Assembly: GCF_019752095.1 (NCBI RefSeq)
Contig: NZ_JAIEMO010000006.1
Location: forward strand, 1 to 64,000
Direction of reading: 5' to 3'
DNA length: 64,000 nt
Source: Nitrosomonas sp.
GTDB taxonomy: Bacteria; Pseudomonadota; Gammaproteobacteria; Burkholderiales; Nitrosomonadaceae
Shown: positions 28,470 to 38,328 of the stretch, one piece after another
Layout of the letters: every line of letters starts with the position of its first letter
Position numbering within the stretch: the stretch's first letter is position 1
Program-made: the position numbers and the translations under genes
Notes under the pieces: generated by a model
The model's database searches: none
Told to the model about the DNA's origin: nothing
What the model saw: the letters and a program-made list of their open reading frames with translations, nothing else

Positions 28470-29695
28470 TTCGACTGACTCCGCAACCGATCTTTCAGTA
28501 TTGAAGCGCCCTGCTCCAGTTCCTCCGCATAGATCCGGCGTAAGGTTTTAGGATCAACATTCAAGCCATCTTTGCGCCTGGCAAAAAAATAGATAGCCGC
28601 TTTTCCTAATGCGTAAGTAGTCGCCCCGCTGGAACTGGCACCCCATACCGCACCCACAGTCTGCCCCCAGAAGGGAATTACCTTGACCACAGCACGGCTC
28701 AGCAGGCGCGTCAGAAAACTGGACGCGATACCCGCACCTACCAGCCCCAGAAATTCTGTGATGGTGCTCTTATCCCAGTACTGCCCATATAACACTGCAA
28801 GACTATGCAACAATTTAGCCTGCACCGCTGATACGGCAACCAGGTCAACCACCGGCAAAGCGCCTAATCCTGCTGCGGTTAGTGAGTAACCGACGATATG
28901 CTGATGCGCGGCACGCGCATACAAATCGTGCACTTGCTTATCGCCACTTAATTGATGTTGCAGACCCAATGAGGTTAGCGATTCAATCGCCTGCCACAAT
29001 GCCTGCAGCCCATAATCAGGCGGCTCAAACCCATCTTCCGGCAAGGTTAAATCCACCGCGACCCAGCGCATGGCAGCAAAACCCGGCAATAGCTTCAAAG
29101 CACTGCGTTGTGCCTGTAAAGCACGGCGCAAATCAACCGGAACCGTTTCCGGCAAGGGATCCTCATCATAAGGCCAGGGGTGCAGATGGTCGTATTCGCT
29201 CGGATACAGTTCATGCAAACCCGTTTGCACGATCAGCACGGGCCATTCGGGGTGACGCTGGCGGATGGAATGCAACACGTCAAGCACAGCGGTCTGATTG
29301 ATGTCAGCCACTTTCATCACAGCCACCAGCAAATGCGCCTGAGATTCGCAGTATTGAATATCGTCAGCCGGATCATAGGAAACTTCGCCCAAGCCACGCG
29401 TATCCAGAAACCTGACGATCGGTATATCGGCCGGAAAATCATAAAAACGGGAATTGCGGGTGCACGGCTGAAAACCATTGCCGATCTCGGCCGCTGCGCT
29501 ACCGGTCAACGCGCGAATAATCGAGGTTTTTCCTGCCTGTGTTTTACCCAATAGCCATAGCACTGGCACCGGCATCTTGGCGCGCGCTTCGCGCAAAGAT
29601 GCTTCCAGCAAATTTTCGTCGACTCTGGGCTCCAGCAAAGCTGTGCGGAGCTGCTCCCAGTAGTTCGTCCAGTTTTTCAGATCACTTAATTTCAT
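28466..29695 (-). CDS. GTPase with C-terminal DUF697-like hydrophobic region
   Basis: A 409-residue protein with an N-terminal G domain: P-loop GKTQAGKTS (about residues 50-57), then G3 DTRG (about 99). A C-terminal region with several hydrophobic stretches (AAGLGALPVVDLVAVSAVQ, then LGLVGAGIASSFL) resembles DUF697/YcjF proteins, which associate with the inner membrane. The ATG at 29695 is used; a GTG directly before it is also possible. It is the first gene of a two-gene operon with the membrane GTPase. The two probably form one complex, which is inference from the overlap. Confidence 0.78.
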   Translation of the reverse strand: MKLSDLKNWTNYWEQLRTALLEPRVDENLLEASLREARAKMPVPVLWLLGKTQAGKTSIIRALTGSAAAEIGNGFQPCTRNSRFYDFPADIPIVRFLDTRGLGEVSYDPADDIQYCESQAHLLVAVMKVADINQTAVLDVLHSIRQRHPEWPVLIVQTGLHELYPSEYDHLHPWPYDEDPLPETVPVDLRRALQAQRSALKLLPGFAAMRWVAVDLTLPEDGFEPPDYGLQALWQAIESLTSLGLQHQLSGDKQVHDLYARAAHQHIVGYSLTAAGLGALPVVDLVAVSAVQAKLLHSLAVLYGQYWDKSTITEFLGLVGAGIASSFLTRLLSRAVVKVIPFWGQTVGAVWGASSSGATTYALGKAAIYFFARRKDGLNVDPKTLRRIYAEELEQGASILKDRLRSQSK

Positions 29696-29892
29696 CACAT
29701 TGTCATCTTATCATTAGGCACAGCAGATATAAGCTAGATATTTACCGCAAAGCAAAGGGCATAAAGCCGCCTATTACAACGTTATGAAAAGGCTATCGTG
29801 CTGTTATGCTATTGTACAAAGAGTAATTCATCGTTAATATCAGATTGTTACAGACGAAGTCAAAAGTTAAATCTTAATAAAGGGGAAAATTG

Positions 29893-30618
29893 ATGAAACC
29901 GAGCAAGAAAACACCATGTCTTTTTTCTTTGATCGCAGCCATGATGCTCATGAGCACAGCACCTAACACCGCCAACGCCGGAATGGAGCCATTTATCGGA
30001 GAGATAAGTTATGTAGCATTTAATTTTGCGCCGCAAGGATGGTATCAATGTGATGGGCAAACGCTCCCTATCAGTCAGTATCAAGCGCTTTTCTCGCTGC
30101 TTGGTGCAACTTATGGCGGTAATGGAACGACGACTTTTGCCCTGCCTGACATGCGGGGAAGAGTTCCTGTCCATAAAGGACAGCACCCTGGCGGTTCGAT
30201 GTTCGATATGGGACAGGTCAGCGGCGCGGAAAGCATGGCACTGACTGTAAATAATATGCCCACCCATAGTCATCTCGCCACAGCCACCTCGACTTCCACA
30301 TCAGCCGTGGCACCTGGCAGTACTGCAACATCGACATTGAAAGCCGTGAATAGTGACGCTGACATAAAAACCGCAGCTGGAAATTCCCTGGCCAATGCCA
30401 AAGGATTGGGCGCTGCTTATTCTGCTGCTGCACCGAATGTGAGTATGAGCTCCGCTTCGATCGAGACCACGCTGAATGGACTTAATATCGTCACCACGAC
30501 CAGCACCAACGTCGATATTGGCATGACCGGGGGTTCTCAACCATTCTCGATCATGCAACCATATACTGTTGTGAATTGCATTATTGCCTGGAATGGCGTT
30601 TATCCTTCGCGGCCATAA
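29893..30618 (+). CDS. Exported phage tail collar domain protein
   Basis: A 241-residue protein with a signal peptide (cleavage likely after NANA, about residue 30) followed by a tail-collar domain: EPFIGEISYVAFNFAPQGWYQCDGQ-like opening, LFSLLGATYGGNG, and TFALPDMRGRVPVH. These proteins (related to microcystin-dependent protein MdpB) resemble the tail fibre tip of phage T4. A Thr/Ser/Ala-rich segment interrupts the domain before the closing PYTVVNCIIAWNG. The ATG at 29893 has AGGGG seven bases upstream. It leads a cluster of three secreted-protein genes on the plus strand. Confidence 0.82.
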   Translation: MKPSKKTPCLFSLIAAMMLMSTAPNTANAGMEPFIGEISYVAFNFAPQGWYQCDGQTLPISQYQALFSLLGATYGGNGTTTFALPDMRGRVPVHKGQHPGGSMFDMGQVSGAESMALTVNNMPTHSHLATATSTSTSAVAPGSTATSTLKAVNSDADIKTAAGNSLANAKGLGAAYSAAAPNVSMSSASIETTLNGLNIVTTTSTNVDIGMTGGSQPFSIMQPYTVVNCIIAWNGVYPSRP

Positions 30619-30669
30619 CTTGGTTTAGTTTGGCGCTTTGATACTGGATCGCAAGCCCACCAGCAAAAA

Positions 30670-31647
30670 ATGAAAATAGCTTTATGGATGTTTCTGTGCG
30701 CCGCTACTTTTCTGTCTGACGTTCTGGCGGATAAAGTGAGCGGCGCAAAAGAACAAACAAGCAACAGCCTGGCCATGAAGAATGCCCAAGATGCACTAGC
30801 ATCCGGCAATTATGAAAAAGCTTTTAGCGGGTATTCTGATGCCGCCGTGCATGACAACAATGGCCTGGCACAATTTTCGCTGGGTCTTTTCTATCACAAT
30901 GGCTGGGGACGCGAAACCGACCCAGTCGTTGCTTGCCAGTGGTTCGAAAAAGCGGGGCAGAACGGCATCCCGACAGCCCAGCATTTAACCGGCGTGTGTT
31001 TTGAGCAAGGCACGCATCATACGGAAGACCCCGTAGCAGCAGCCAACTGGTTCCAAAAAGCAGCCCAGGCAGGACACATTCATTCTTACTGCCATCTCGC
31101 CAATCTGTTGATGACCGGCAGAGGTTTTCCCAAAGATCCTGTTAAAGCGCTGGAACTTTGCCGCCCGGCTGCACAGCAAAATTCCATCCCCGCGCAGATA
31201 TGGATGGGAAAGTTTTATCTGCAAGGCGACTTAGCAATTCAGGATATACAAAAAGCTCAACACTGGTTTGCAACCGCAGCGCAAAAACAAGCGCCCGAAG
31301 CTTTCTATTATTTGGGTCTCATCCTACAGACCGATTTATCGGCCAAGCATACGCCCAAAGAAATCAGGCAAATGTTTGAACAAGCCGCCGCGCTCAAATA
31401 TGTTCCGGCTTATTTTCAGGCAGGGAAACATTTTTATCATGCCGAACCCGATCCAAAAACAAATCAACTGTCCGCAGAACATCTGGCAAAGGCCTATTTG
31501 TGGTTGTCAGCAACGATACAACGCTCCGAGAATAGTGAAGAGATCACAGCAGCAAAAGTGATCTTGGAACAAATACTGGCCGTAATGCCGCAAACATGGC
31601 TAGCCGAACTCGACCAGAAAGTTGCACAGCATCTACAGGAAGATTAA
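30670..31647 (+). CDS. Exported Sel1-like repeat protein
   Basis: The 325-residue protein has an N-terminal signal peptide (ALWMFLCAATFLSDVLA) and at least five Sel1-type TPR repeats of about 36 residues with the LGxxYxxGxG...A..WF.KAA..G pattern (for example LGLFYHNGWG, LANLLMTGRGF). Such solenoids serve as protein-interaction scaffolds in the periplasm. The gene lies 52 bases after the tail-collar gene and 43 bases before the giant adhesin gene, all on one strand. It may help in folding or exporting the adhesin, which is an inference from position. Confidence 0.8.
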   Translation: MKIALWMFLCAATFLSDVLADKVSGAKEQTSNSLAMKNAQDALASGNYEKAFSGYSDAAVHDNNGLAQFSLGLFYHNGWGRETDPVVACQWFEKAGQNGIPTAQHLTGVCFEQGTHHTEDPVAAANWFQKAAQAGHIHSYCHLANLLMTGRGFPKDPVKALELCRPAAQQNSIPAQIWMGKFYLQGDLAIQDIQKAQHWFATAAQKQAPEAFYYLGLILQTDLSAKHTPKEIRQMFEQAAALKYVPAYFQAGKHFYHAEPDPKTNQLSAEHLAKAYLWLSATIQRSENSEEITAAKVILEQILAVMPQTWLAELDQKVAQHLQED

Positions 31648-31690
31648 GCGGAAATTTCTTGATAACACCAGACTACAGAGGAAATAGAAC

Positions 31691-34600
31691 ATGACTACAC
31701 AGACTAAGCAAATGGCAAAATCTATTTTATTTGTAGATAGTGGCGTGGCTGATTATCAACTGCTGGTCGATGGCGTTAAATCCGGAACTGAAGTTGTACT
31801 GCTGAATGCCAATCAGGACGGTATTCTGCAGATAACCGAAACACTGAGTCAATATTCCGATGTGGACAACGTTCATATTCTTTCGCATGGTGAGCAAGCT
31901 AAGGTTTTTCTTGGCAACACCGTGCTTTGCCCGGAATCACTGATTACCTATCAATCGACCTTACAATCCTGGCGCAATGCTCTGACGCAAACAGCAGAAA
32001 TTTTTCTATACGGGTGCCAGGTCGCCAAAGGTTTTACGGGTCAACAATTTATCCAGCAATTAAATACAGCGATTCAGGTCAACATCGCCGCTTCGATTGA
32101 TCTTACGGGCGCTAAAAGATTGGGAGGGAATTGGGATCTGGCCTTCCATTGCGGAGAAATTCACCAGCCGCAGATTTTCACACACAACGCATTGGAAGCC
32201 TATGACGGTGTTTTAGCGACAGAAACCATTTCATTTGTTGAGAATGAACTGAACGGTGAGCCGCTGACCAGCTACACCAAGGCAACCACCGATTATGGCA
32301 ACTTGACCATCAAAGGCACCAATTCCGGGCTCGCAACAGCCTTTGGCTCATTGGCAAACTTAGCCGCACCTGCCGGTTTATATGATGCGCTTACGCAATT
32401 TGGATCAGGTGTTTCGGTAGGCATCGGATTGAACGATGGAAGCAGTGGTGGCACAACAGGAACCTGGTTTACTTTTGCCACAGCCGGTGGTGGCGAATTT
32501 GATCTGGTTTCGTTAAAAATGACGGAAGGATTTGCTGTTTTCACTTCCATGGAAGCAATCGGCTTTCGAGACGGCACACAAGTAGCGACTCAATCGCTGA
32601 CGATCACAGGTGGCACAATCAACCAGACTATTGCCATGTCCTCTGCTTTTGACAATGTCGATGAAATCCGCATCCGCCAAACAACCCCAGGATTCTTTGA
32701 TTCAGGAACCCCAGGACAAGATGGCGTATTATTTGAAAATTTTATTTTTCAACCGATCCCAGGCCCCACGATCACCTCGGCCACTTACAACGCCAGCACC
32801 AACTCATTGGTTGTGACCGCCACCAACCTGGCTGCTACAGGCGGCGCACTCAACGATATCAATGTTTCAAAACTGACGCTGACCGGACAAGGAGGATCGA
32901 CTTATACACTAACTTCATCGAACGTTGAAATCGATTCGGCCACTCAATTTACCGTTGCGCTGAATGCCGCCGATCAGATCAATGTAGAAGGATTGCTGAA
33001 CAAGAACGGCACCTCCGCCGTCGATGCCACAACGTTTAACCTCGCCGCCGCTGCTGACTGGAATCCTGCGCAAACCGGCAACGCGGATACCACGGGTAAC
33101 GCGGTCACGGTCAGCAATGTACAGACGCCAACCATCACATCCGCCACTTACGATGCCAGCACGGGAACGCTGACCGTCACCGGAGCAAATTTCGTTAAAG
33201 CCAGCGGTGCCACGAACGACATTACCGCCAATAAGCTCACTTTCACCGGCGAAGGCGGCACAACTTATACTTTGACGGATAGCAGCAATGTCGAGATCAC
33301 TTCCGTCACAGCTTTCACGGTGACACTCAGCGCCACCGACAAAGCCGCCATCAATCAGATTTTCAACAAAAATGGCACCAGTTCCACTGGTGCCACAACG
33401 TATAACTTAGCTGCTGCCGATGACTGGAACACGGTAATCGGCAATACTGATATCGCGGATGCAACCGGCAACGGCATTACCGTCAGCAACGTGGCTGCAC
33501 CGACCATCACATCGGCTACTTTTGATGCCAGCACCGGCGCATTGGTGGTAACCGGAACCAGCTTCCTCAAAGCAAACGGCGCAACTAACGATATCGACGC
33601 TTCCAAATTCACCTTCACGGGAGAAGGCGGCGCGACCTACACGCTGACTGATTCCACCAATGTCGAGATTACCTCCGGCACAGCATTCACCATCACGTTG
33701 AGCAGTACCGATAAGGCTGCCGTCAATCAGATGGTCAACAAAAACGGCACCGCTTCGACCGGCGGCACGACTTACAATTTAGCCGCTGCGGAAGATTGGG
33801 CAGCAGGCGCCGATGCCGCCGTCAATGTTGTTGATGCAACCGGCAACGGCATTACCGTCAGCAACGTGGCCACACCGACGATCACATCGGCCACTTTTGA
33901 CGCCAACACCGGCGCATTGGTGGTAACCGGAACCGGCTTCCTCAAAGCAAGCGGCGCAACTAACGACATTGATGTCTCCAAATTCACCTTCACGGGAGAA
34001 GGCGGCTCGACCTACACGTTAACTGATTCCGCCGATGTCGAGATTACCTCCGGCACCACATTCACCATCACCTTAAGCAGCACCGACAAAGCAACCGTCA
34101 ATCAGATAGTCAACAAAAACGGTACTGCATCGACTGGCGGCACGACCTATAATCTGGCCGCTGCTGAAGACTGGTTGACAGGAGCCGATTCGGCTGTAGT
34201 TATTGCTGATCTCACCGGCAATGGCATTACGATTTCGAATATTGCCGTACCAACCATGACGTCGGCAGCTTACGATTACAGCAGCAACGTATTAACCGTT
34301 ACCGGAACCGGCTTCCTCTCTAAAAGCGGCGCCAGCAACGACATCGATATTTCCAAGCTGACAATTACCGGAGAAGGTGGCGCGACTTATACACTGACCA
34401 CCGCCACCGATGTGGAAATCACATCAGGCACTGCATTCTCAGTCACATTGGCTGGCACAGACCTGATCAATGTTGAGGCATTGCTGAACAAAAACGGCAC
34501 CTCAGCGGTCAGCAGCACTACTTACAACCTTGCTGGCGCTGAAGACTGGGCGGCCGGATCCGATGCTGCGTTAACAGTAGCCGATCTGACCGGGAATGCG

Positions 34601-37600
34601 ATTACCGTCAACAACTATGCTGCACCTGCGATCACTTCCGCTACTTTTGACGGTAGCACCAACGTGCTGACCGTAACCGGAGCCAACCTGGTTTCCAACA
34701 GTGGTGCAGTCAACGATGTTGACGTTTCTTTGCTGACGATAACCGGTGAAGGTGGAAGCTACACATTGACGTCTTCAGATGTTGAAATCACTTCGGCAAC
34801 ATCGTTCAGCGTTACACTGAACGCATCCGACCAGCTCGTCGCGCATGGATTGCTAAACAAAAATGGCACCGCTTCCTCCGGCGCAACCACCTACAATATC
34901 GCTGCGGCCGAAGACTGGATGGCCGGAACTGCCACCAGCGTCAATATTGCCGATCTCACCGGCAATGGCATTACCGTGAGCAATGTCCCAACACCCACGA
35001 TCACCTCTGCAACTTACGATTCCGACACCGGTATCCTGATCGTTACCGGCACCCATCTGTTCAACAAGATCGGCACCAGTAACGATATTGACATTTCCAC
35101 GCTAACCTTGACCGGCGGCGTTGCCAATGCTACTTATACGATCACCAGCGCATCGGATGTTGAAATCACTTCGGCGACTTCTTTCAGCGTAACGCTGTCC
35201 GGCGTGGATAAAACTAACGTTGATGCGTTGCTGGATCAAACCGGCACCACATCATCCGGCGGCTCCACTTACAATCTGGCAGCCGCGGATAATTGGCTAA
35301 CTGGCGCAGACTCTGCCGCCAATATTAGCGATACAACCAATGCAGTAACCGTTTCAACCAATCCAAGAATCACCTCAGCGACCTATAATGCATCATCCGG
35401 TGCTTTAGTCGTCACCGGCACAAACCTGCAAGCTAATGGCGGTGGTGCCGATATCGATGCTTCCTTGTTTACGTTTACCGGCGAAAGCGGAGCCACCTAC
35501 ACCCTGACCGATTCCGCCGATGTTGAAATCGCTTCCAGCACAGCTTTCACGGTTACGCTCAGCGCTACCGACAAAGCCGCCATTAACCAGATCGTCAATA
35601 AGAACGGCACCGCTTCGACCGGTGGAACCACTTACAATCTGGCTGCTGCTGATGACTGGAATACCAATGCCACAGCGGGCGACACATCGGACACCAGTGG
35701 CAATGGCATGACCGTCAGCAATGTAGCCACGCCCACGATTACATCGGCCACCTACAATGCCAGCACCGGCGCATTGGTGGTAACCGGCGCTGGTTTCCTC
35801 AAGTTAAGCGGCGCAACCAACGACATTGATGCCTCCAAGCTGACTTTTACGGGTGAAGGAGGCGCTACTCATGCATTAACCGATTCCGCTGACGTTGAAA
35901 TCACATCCGGCACTGCATTCACCGTCACCTTGAGCAGCGCCGACAAAGCTTCCGTCAATCAAATTATTAATAAAGATGGCACGGCTTCCACCGGTGGCAC
36001 TACATACAATTTAGCCGCTGCGGAAGATTGGGCAGCAGGCGCCGATGCAGCCGTTAATGTGGTTGATGCCACCGGTAACGGTATTACCGCCAGTAACGTC
36101 GCCGCACCCACGATCACATCGGCCACTTTTGACACCAGCACCGGTGCATTGGTTGTGACCGGAACCGGCTTCCTCAAAGCAAGTGGCGCAGCGAATGATA
36201 TCGATGTTTCAAAATTCATCTTCACCGGTGACGGTGGCGCCACCTATACACTGACTGATTCCGCCGATGCCGAGATCACTTCCGGCACGGCATTTACCCT
36301 TACTTTAAGCGCCACAGACAAAACCGCAGTTAATCTTCTTTTGAACAAGACAGGCACGGCATCCACTGACGCCACGACCTACAATCTGGCCGCTGCGGAA
36401 GACTGGGCAACAGGAGCCGATGCAGCCGTCAATGTCGCAGATCTGACAGGCAATGGCATTACTGTAACTGTCCCGGCTCCTGCTTCCGGCGGCGGTGGCG
36501 GTGGCGGTGGCAGTAATGGCAACTCAACTACGACCACAACGGTCGATGGCGCTGAAACGACCATTACAACGCAACCGAATGGCACCGTAATAACCACTCT
36601 CTTGCCCATCGCACCTACACGAGAAGATGATCCATCTTCATTACTTAGAAACTACGCAGATATTCCGCTGGTTACTGGGACATCAGGCAATACCCTGCTG
36701 ACGATCAGCTTACCCGTCGGCGTTGGCGTGAATGTCCAAGGCTTGCCTCGGGAAATGAATCTGACCGTTGCCAGAGATGATCTGATTCAGCGCATTGCGC
36801 AAGGAACCGGAACCGACAGTACGGATGAAGGAATCATTAACCAAGTTGAAAATTTCTTGTCTACCCTGAGTTCCGATACAACCCTCGGTATTCGTACCGT
36901 AACTCCCACGGTTAATAACAATCAAGTTCCCGAGCTACCCATTATCATTACCGCCTCGGAAAATACCGATGGTTCCCGCCAAGCGCTGATAATCGATGCC
37001 AGTAATCTACCGCCTGGCAGCATTATTCAATTAGCCAATGTCGTATTTGCATTTATTGTCGGAGCGGTCAGCGTTACAGGGGGGGCGGGTGAAAACTACG
37101 TCGTAGGTGACGATCACGATCAATATATCGTGTTGGGCGCGGATAACGACATTCTTTTTGGCGGTGGCGGCGATGATACCATCGGCAGTCTTGGTGGCGA
37201 CGATCAAACTTCAGGCGATGCCGACAATGATATCGTTTTTGGCGGAACCGGCAATGATCGTTTAAGCGGCGGAAGTGGCAATGACCAACTCAACGGCGGA
37301 TTGGGTTTCGATATCGCAAACCAGGAAGGACAATTATCAGATTACCGGATTGAAATAGACAATGACCAAGTCAAGCTGATACACACTAGTAACGGTGAAA
37401 CGGACATCCTGATTGATATCGAATTGATTCAATTTGCTGCAGGCAACACCGTGGCGATTGCTCACTCTGAATTTGAGGCGGTTGCGCACCATCTGGCAAA
37501 AACCTGGCTGGGCCGTGATTTAACCGTGGCTGAAAGCAACGCTGTGCAAAACTGGCAGAACGCCACTACCGATGATATCTTGACAGCCTTTCATAACCTG

Positions 37601-38287
37601 CCTGAGGCAGTTGATTTTCAGGATAAAACTGATACTGAATTGCTCAATGGTCTGGAGACCCATCCGGATATTATCCAGCTAGACGTGAGCCGAAATTTTA
37701 CTGGCGGGGATGAAAATAATCAGGGCTATTTACCGTTGGGTCTGGCCGTGAATGCGGATGGCGGCGCAGGCCATGATGTGTTGCAGCTACCCGGCACGCG
37801 TGAGGGTGTGCATCTGGAATTTGCCGAGGATCGGCTGGAATTGACACAACTGAGCGATGGCGCCATGTTCAGCCTCAGAAATGCTGAAATGATTGCCTTT
37901 GACAATGGAGAAACCGTTGTAATCGCGCATGATGCAACCGAAGGAATCTTAGGCCGCCTGTTCCAGAGCTTCTTTGACCGGGATGCCACTATTGCTGAAT
38001 GGCAACTGGGGCGAGAAGCACTGCAGGCGCAGATCAGTCCTCACACGATTCTGGATTGGTTCCAGCAACGTGCCGGTCTGGATGCCTTATCCGACACGGA
38101 ATATGTGCAAACAATCTACTCTCGGACATTGGAACGCTCCGCGACAGACGATGAACTCAGCCTGCAAATATCGCGCTTGGCGAACAACGAAGTTGAACGG
38201 AAATGGTTGGCGGTTGAAATTGCACAGAGTAATGAAGCAACTATCAACTTGATTGGCAGCGTAATGTTGCAGGAAGGATGGGTATGA
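31691..38287 (+). CDS. Giant DUF4347/RTX adhesin-like protein
   Basis: A 2198-residue protein. Residues 10-180 are a DUF4347 domain with a His-Gly motif (ILSHGE, H66) and a Cys motif (FLYGCQV, C109), the spacing seen in caspase-fold (clan CD) cysteine peptidases. Residues 190-355 form a beta-rich domain. Ten copies of a beta-sandwich repeat of about 122 residues (about 358-1593, each opening PxITSATYxASTGxLVVTG) follow. An eight-glycine linker lies near 1600. An RTX block lies at about 1815-1873 (GGGGDDT, GGTGNDRLSGG). The C-terminus (about 2075-2198) resembles DUF4214. The ATG has GAGGAAAT upstream. A type I-secreted surface adhesin is the likely role. Confidence 0.85.
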   Translation: MTTQTKQMAKSILFVDSGVADYQLLVDGVKSGTEVVLLNANQDGILQITETLSQYSDVDNVHILSHGEQAKVFLGNTVLCPESLITYQSTLQSWRNALTQTAEIFLYGCQVAKGFTGQQFIQQLNTAIQVNIAASIDLTGAKRLGGNWDLAFHCGEIHQPQIFTHNALEAYDGVLATETISFVENELNGEPLTSYTKATTDYGNLTIKGTNSGLATAFGSLANLAAPAGLYDALTQFGSGVSVGIGLNDGSSGGTTGTWFTFATAGGGEFDLVSLKMTEGFAVFTSMEAIGFRDGTQVATQSLTITGGTINQTIAMSSAFDNVDEIRIRQTTPGFFDSGTPGQDGVLFENFIFQPIPGPTITSATYNASTNSLVVTATNLAATGGALNDINVSKLTLTGQGGSTYTLTSSNVEIDSATQFTVALNAADQINVEGLLNKNGTSAVDATTFNLAAAADWNPAQTGNADTTGNAVTVSNVQTPTITSATYDASTGTLTVTGANFVKASGATNDITANKLTFTGEGGTTYTLTDSSNVEITSVTAFTVTLSATDKAAINQIFNKNGTSSTGATTYNLAAADDWNTVIGNTDIADATGNGITVSNVAAPTITSATFDASTGALVVTGTSFLKANGATNDIDASKFTFTGEGGATYTLTDSTNVEITSGTAFTITLSSTDKAAVNQMVNKNGTASTGGTTYNLAAAEDWAAGADAAVNVVDATGNGITVSNVATPTITSATFDANTGALVVTGTGFLKASGATNDIDVSKFTFTGEGGSTYTLTDSADVEITSGTTFTITLSSTDKATVNQIVNKNGTASTGGTTYNLAAAEDWLTGADSAVVIADLTGNGITISNIAVPTMTSAAYDYSSNVLTVTGTGFLSKSGASNDIDISKLTITGEGGATYTLTTATDVEITSGTAFSVTLAGTDLINVEALLNKNGTSAVSSTTYNLAGAEDWAAGSDAALTVADLTGNAITVNNYAAPAITSATFDGSTNVLTVTGANLVSNSGAVNDVDVSLLTITGEGGSYTLTSSDVEITSATSFSVTLNASDQLVAHGLLNKNGTASSGATTYNIAAAEDWMAGTATSVNIADLTGNGITVSNVPTPTITSATYDSDTGILIVTGTHLFNKIGTSNDIDISTLTLTGGVANATYTITSASDVEITSATSFSVTLSGVDKTNVDALLDQTGTTSSGGSTYNLAAADNWLTGADSAANISDTTNAVTVSTNPRITSATYNASSGALVVTGTNLQANGGGADIDASLFTFTGESGATYTLTDSADVEIASSTAFTVTLSATDKAAINQIVNKNGTASTGGTTYNLAAADDWNTNATAGDTSDTSGNGMTVSNVATPTITSATYNASTGALVVTGAGFLKLSGATNDIDASKLTFTGEGGATHALTDSADVEITSGTAFTVTLSSADKASVNQIINKDGTASTGGTTYNLAAAEDWAAGADAAVNVVDATGNGITASNVAAPTITSATFDTSTGALVVTGTGFLKASGAANDIDVSKFIFTGDGGATYTLTDSADAEITSGTAFTLTLSATDKTAVNLLLNKTGTASTDATTYNLAAAEDWATGADAAVNVADLTGNGITVTVPAPASGGGGGGGGSNGNSTTTTTVDGAETTITTQPNGTVITTLLPIAPTREDDPSSLLRNYADIPLVTGTSGNTLLTISLPVGVGVNVQGLPREMNLTVARDDLIQRIAQGTGTDSTDEGIINQVENFLSTLSSDTTLGIRTVTPTVNNNQVPELPIIITASENTDGSRQALIIDASNLPPGSIIQLANVVFAFIVGAVSVTGGAGENYVVGDDHDQYIVLGADNDILFGGGGDDTIGSLGGDDQTSGDADNDIVFGGTGNDRLSGGSGNDQLNGGLGFDIANQEGQLSDYRIEIDNDQVKLIHTSNGETDILIDIELIQFAAGNTVAIAHSEFEAVAHHLAKTWLGRDLTVAESNAVQNWQNATTDDILTAFHNLPEAVDFQDKTDTELLNGLETHPDIIQLDVSRNFTGGDENNQGYLPLGLAVNADGGAGHDVLQLPGTREGVHLEFAEDRLELTQLSDGAMFSLRNAEMIAFDNGETVVIAHDATEGILGRLFQSFFDRDATIAEWQLGREALQAQISPHTILDWFQQRAGLDALSDTEYVQTIYSRTLERSATDDELSLQISRLANNEVERKWLAVEIAQSNEATINLIGSVMLQEGWV
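32764..36470 (+). repeat. Ten tandem repeats of about 370 bp in the giant adhesin gene
   Basis: Repeat units begin near 32764, 33127 and 33497 and continue at roughly 360-370-base spacing to the Gly linker. The unit openings vary only slightly, for example TPTITSATYDAST and APTITSATFDAST. Units differ from each other by substitutions and a few codon indels rather than being identical, so this array looks older than the one at the left edge of the window. Confidence 0.85.
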
Positions 38288-38328
38288 ATACCCACCCAGT
38301 TATAAATTTTATATTAAATGTAGTTGCG

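Noticed and set aside
33355-36609. Minus-strand ORFs antisense to the giant adhesin
   Set aside because: Same effect: periodic frames opposite the tandem repeats with similar Val/Pro/Ser-rich translations and no ribosome sites.
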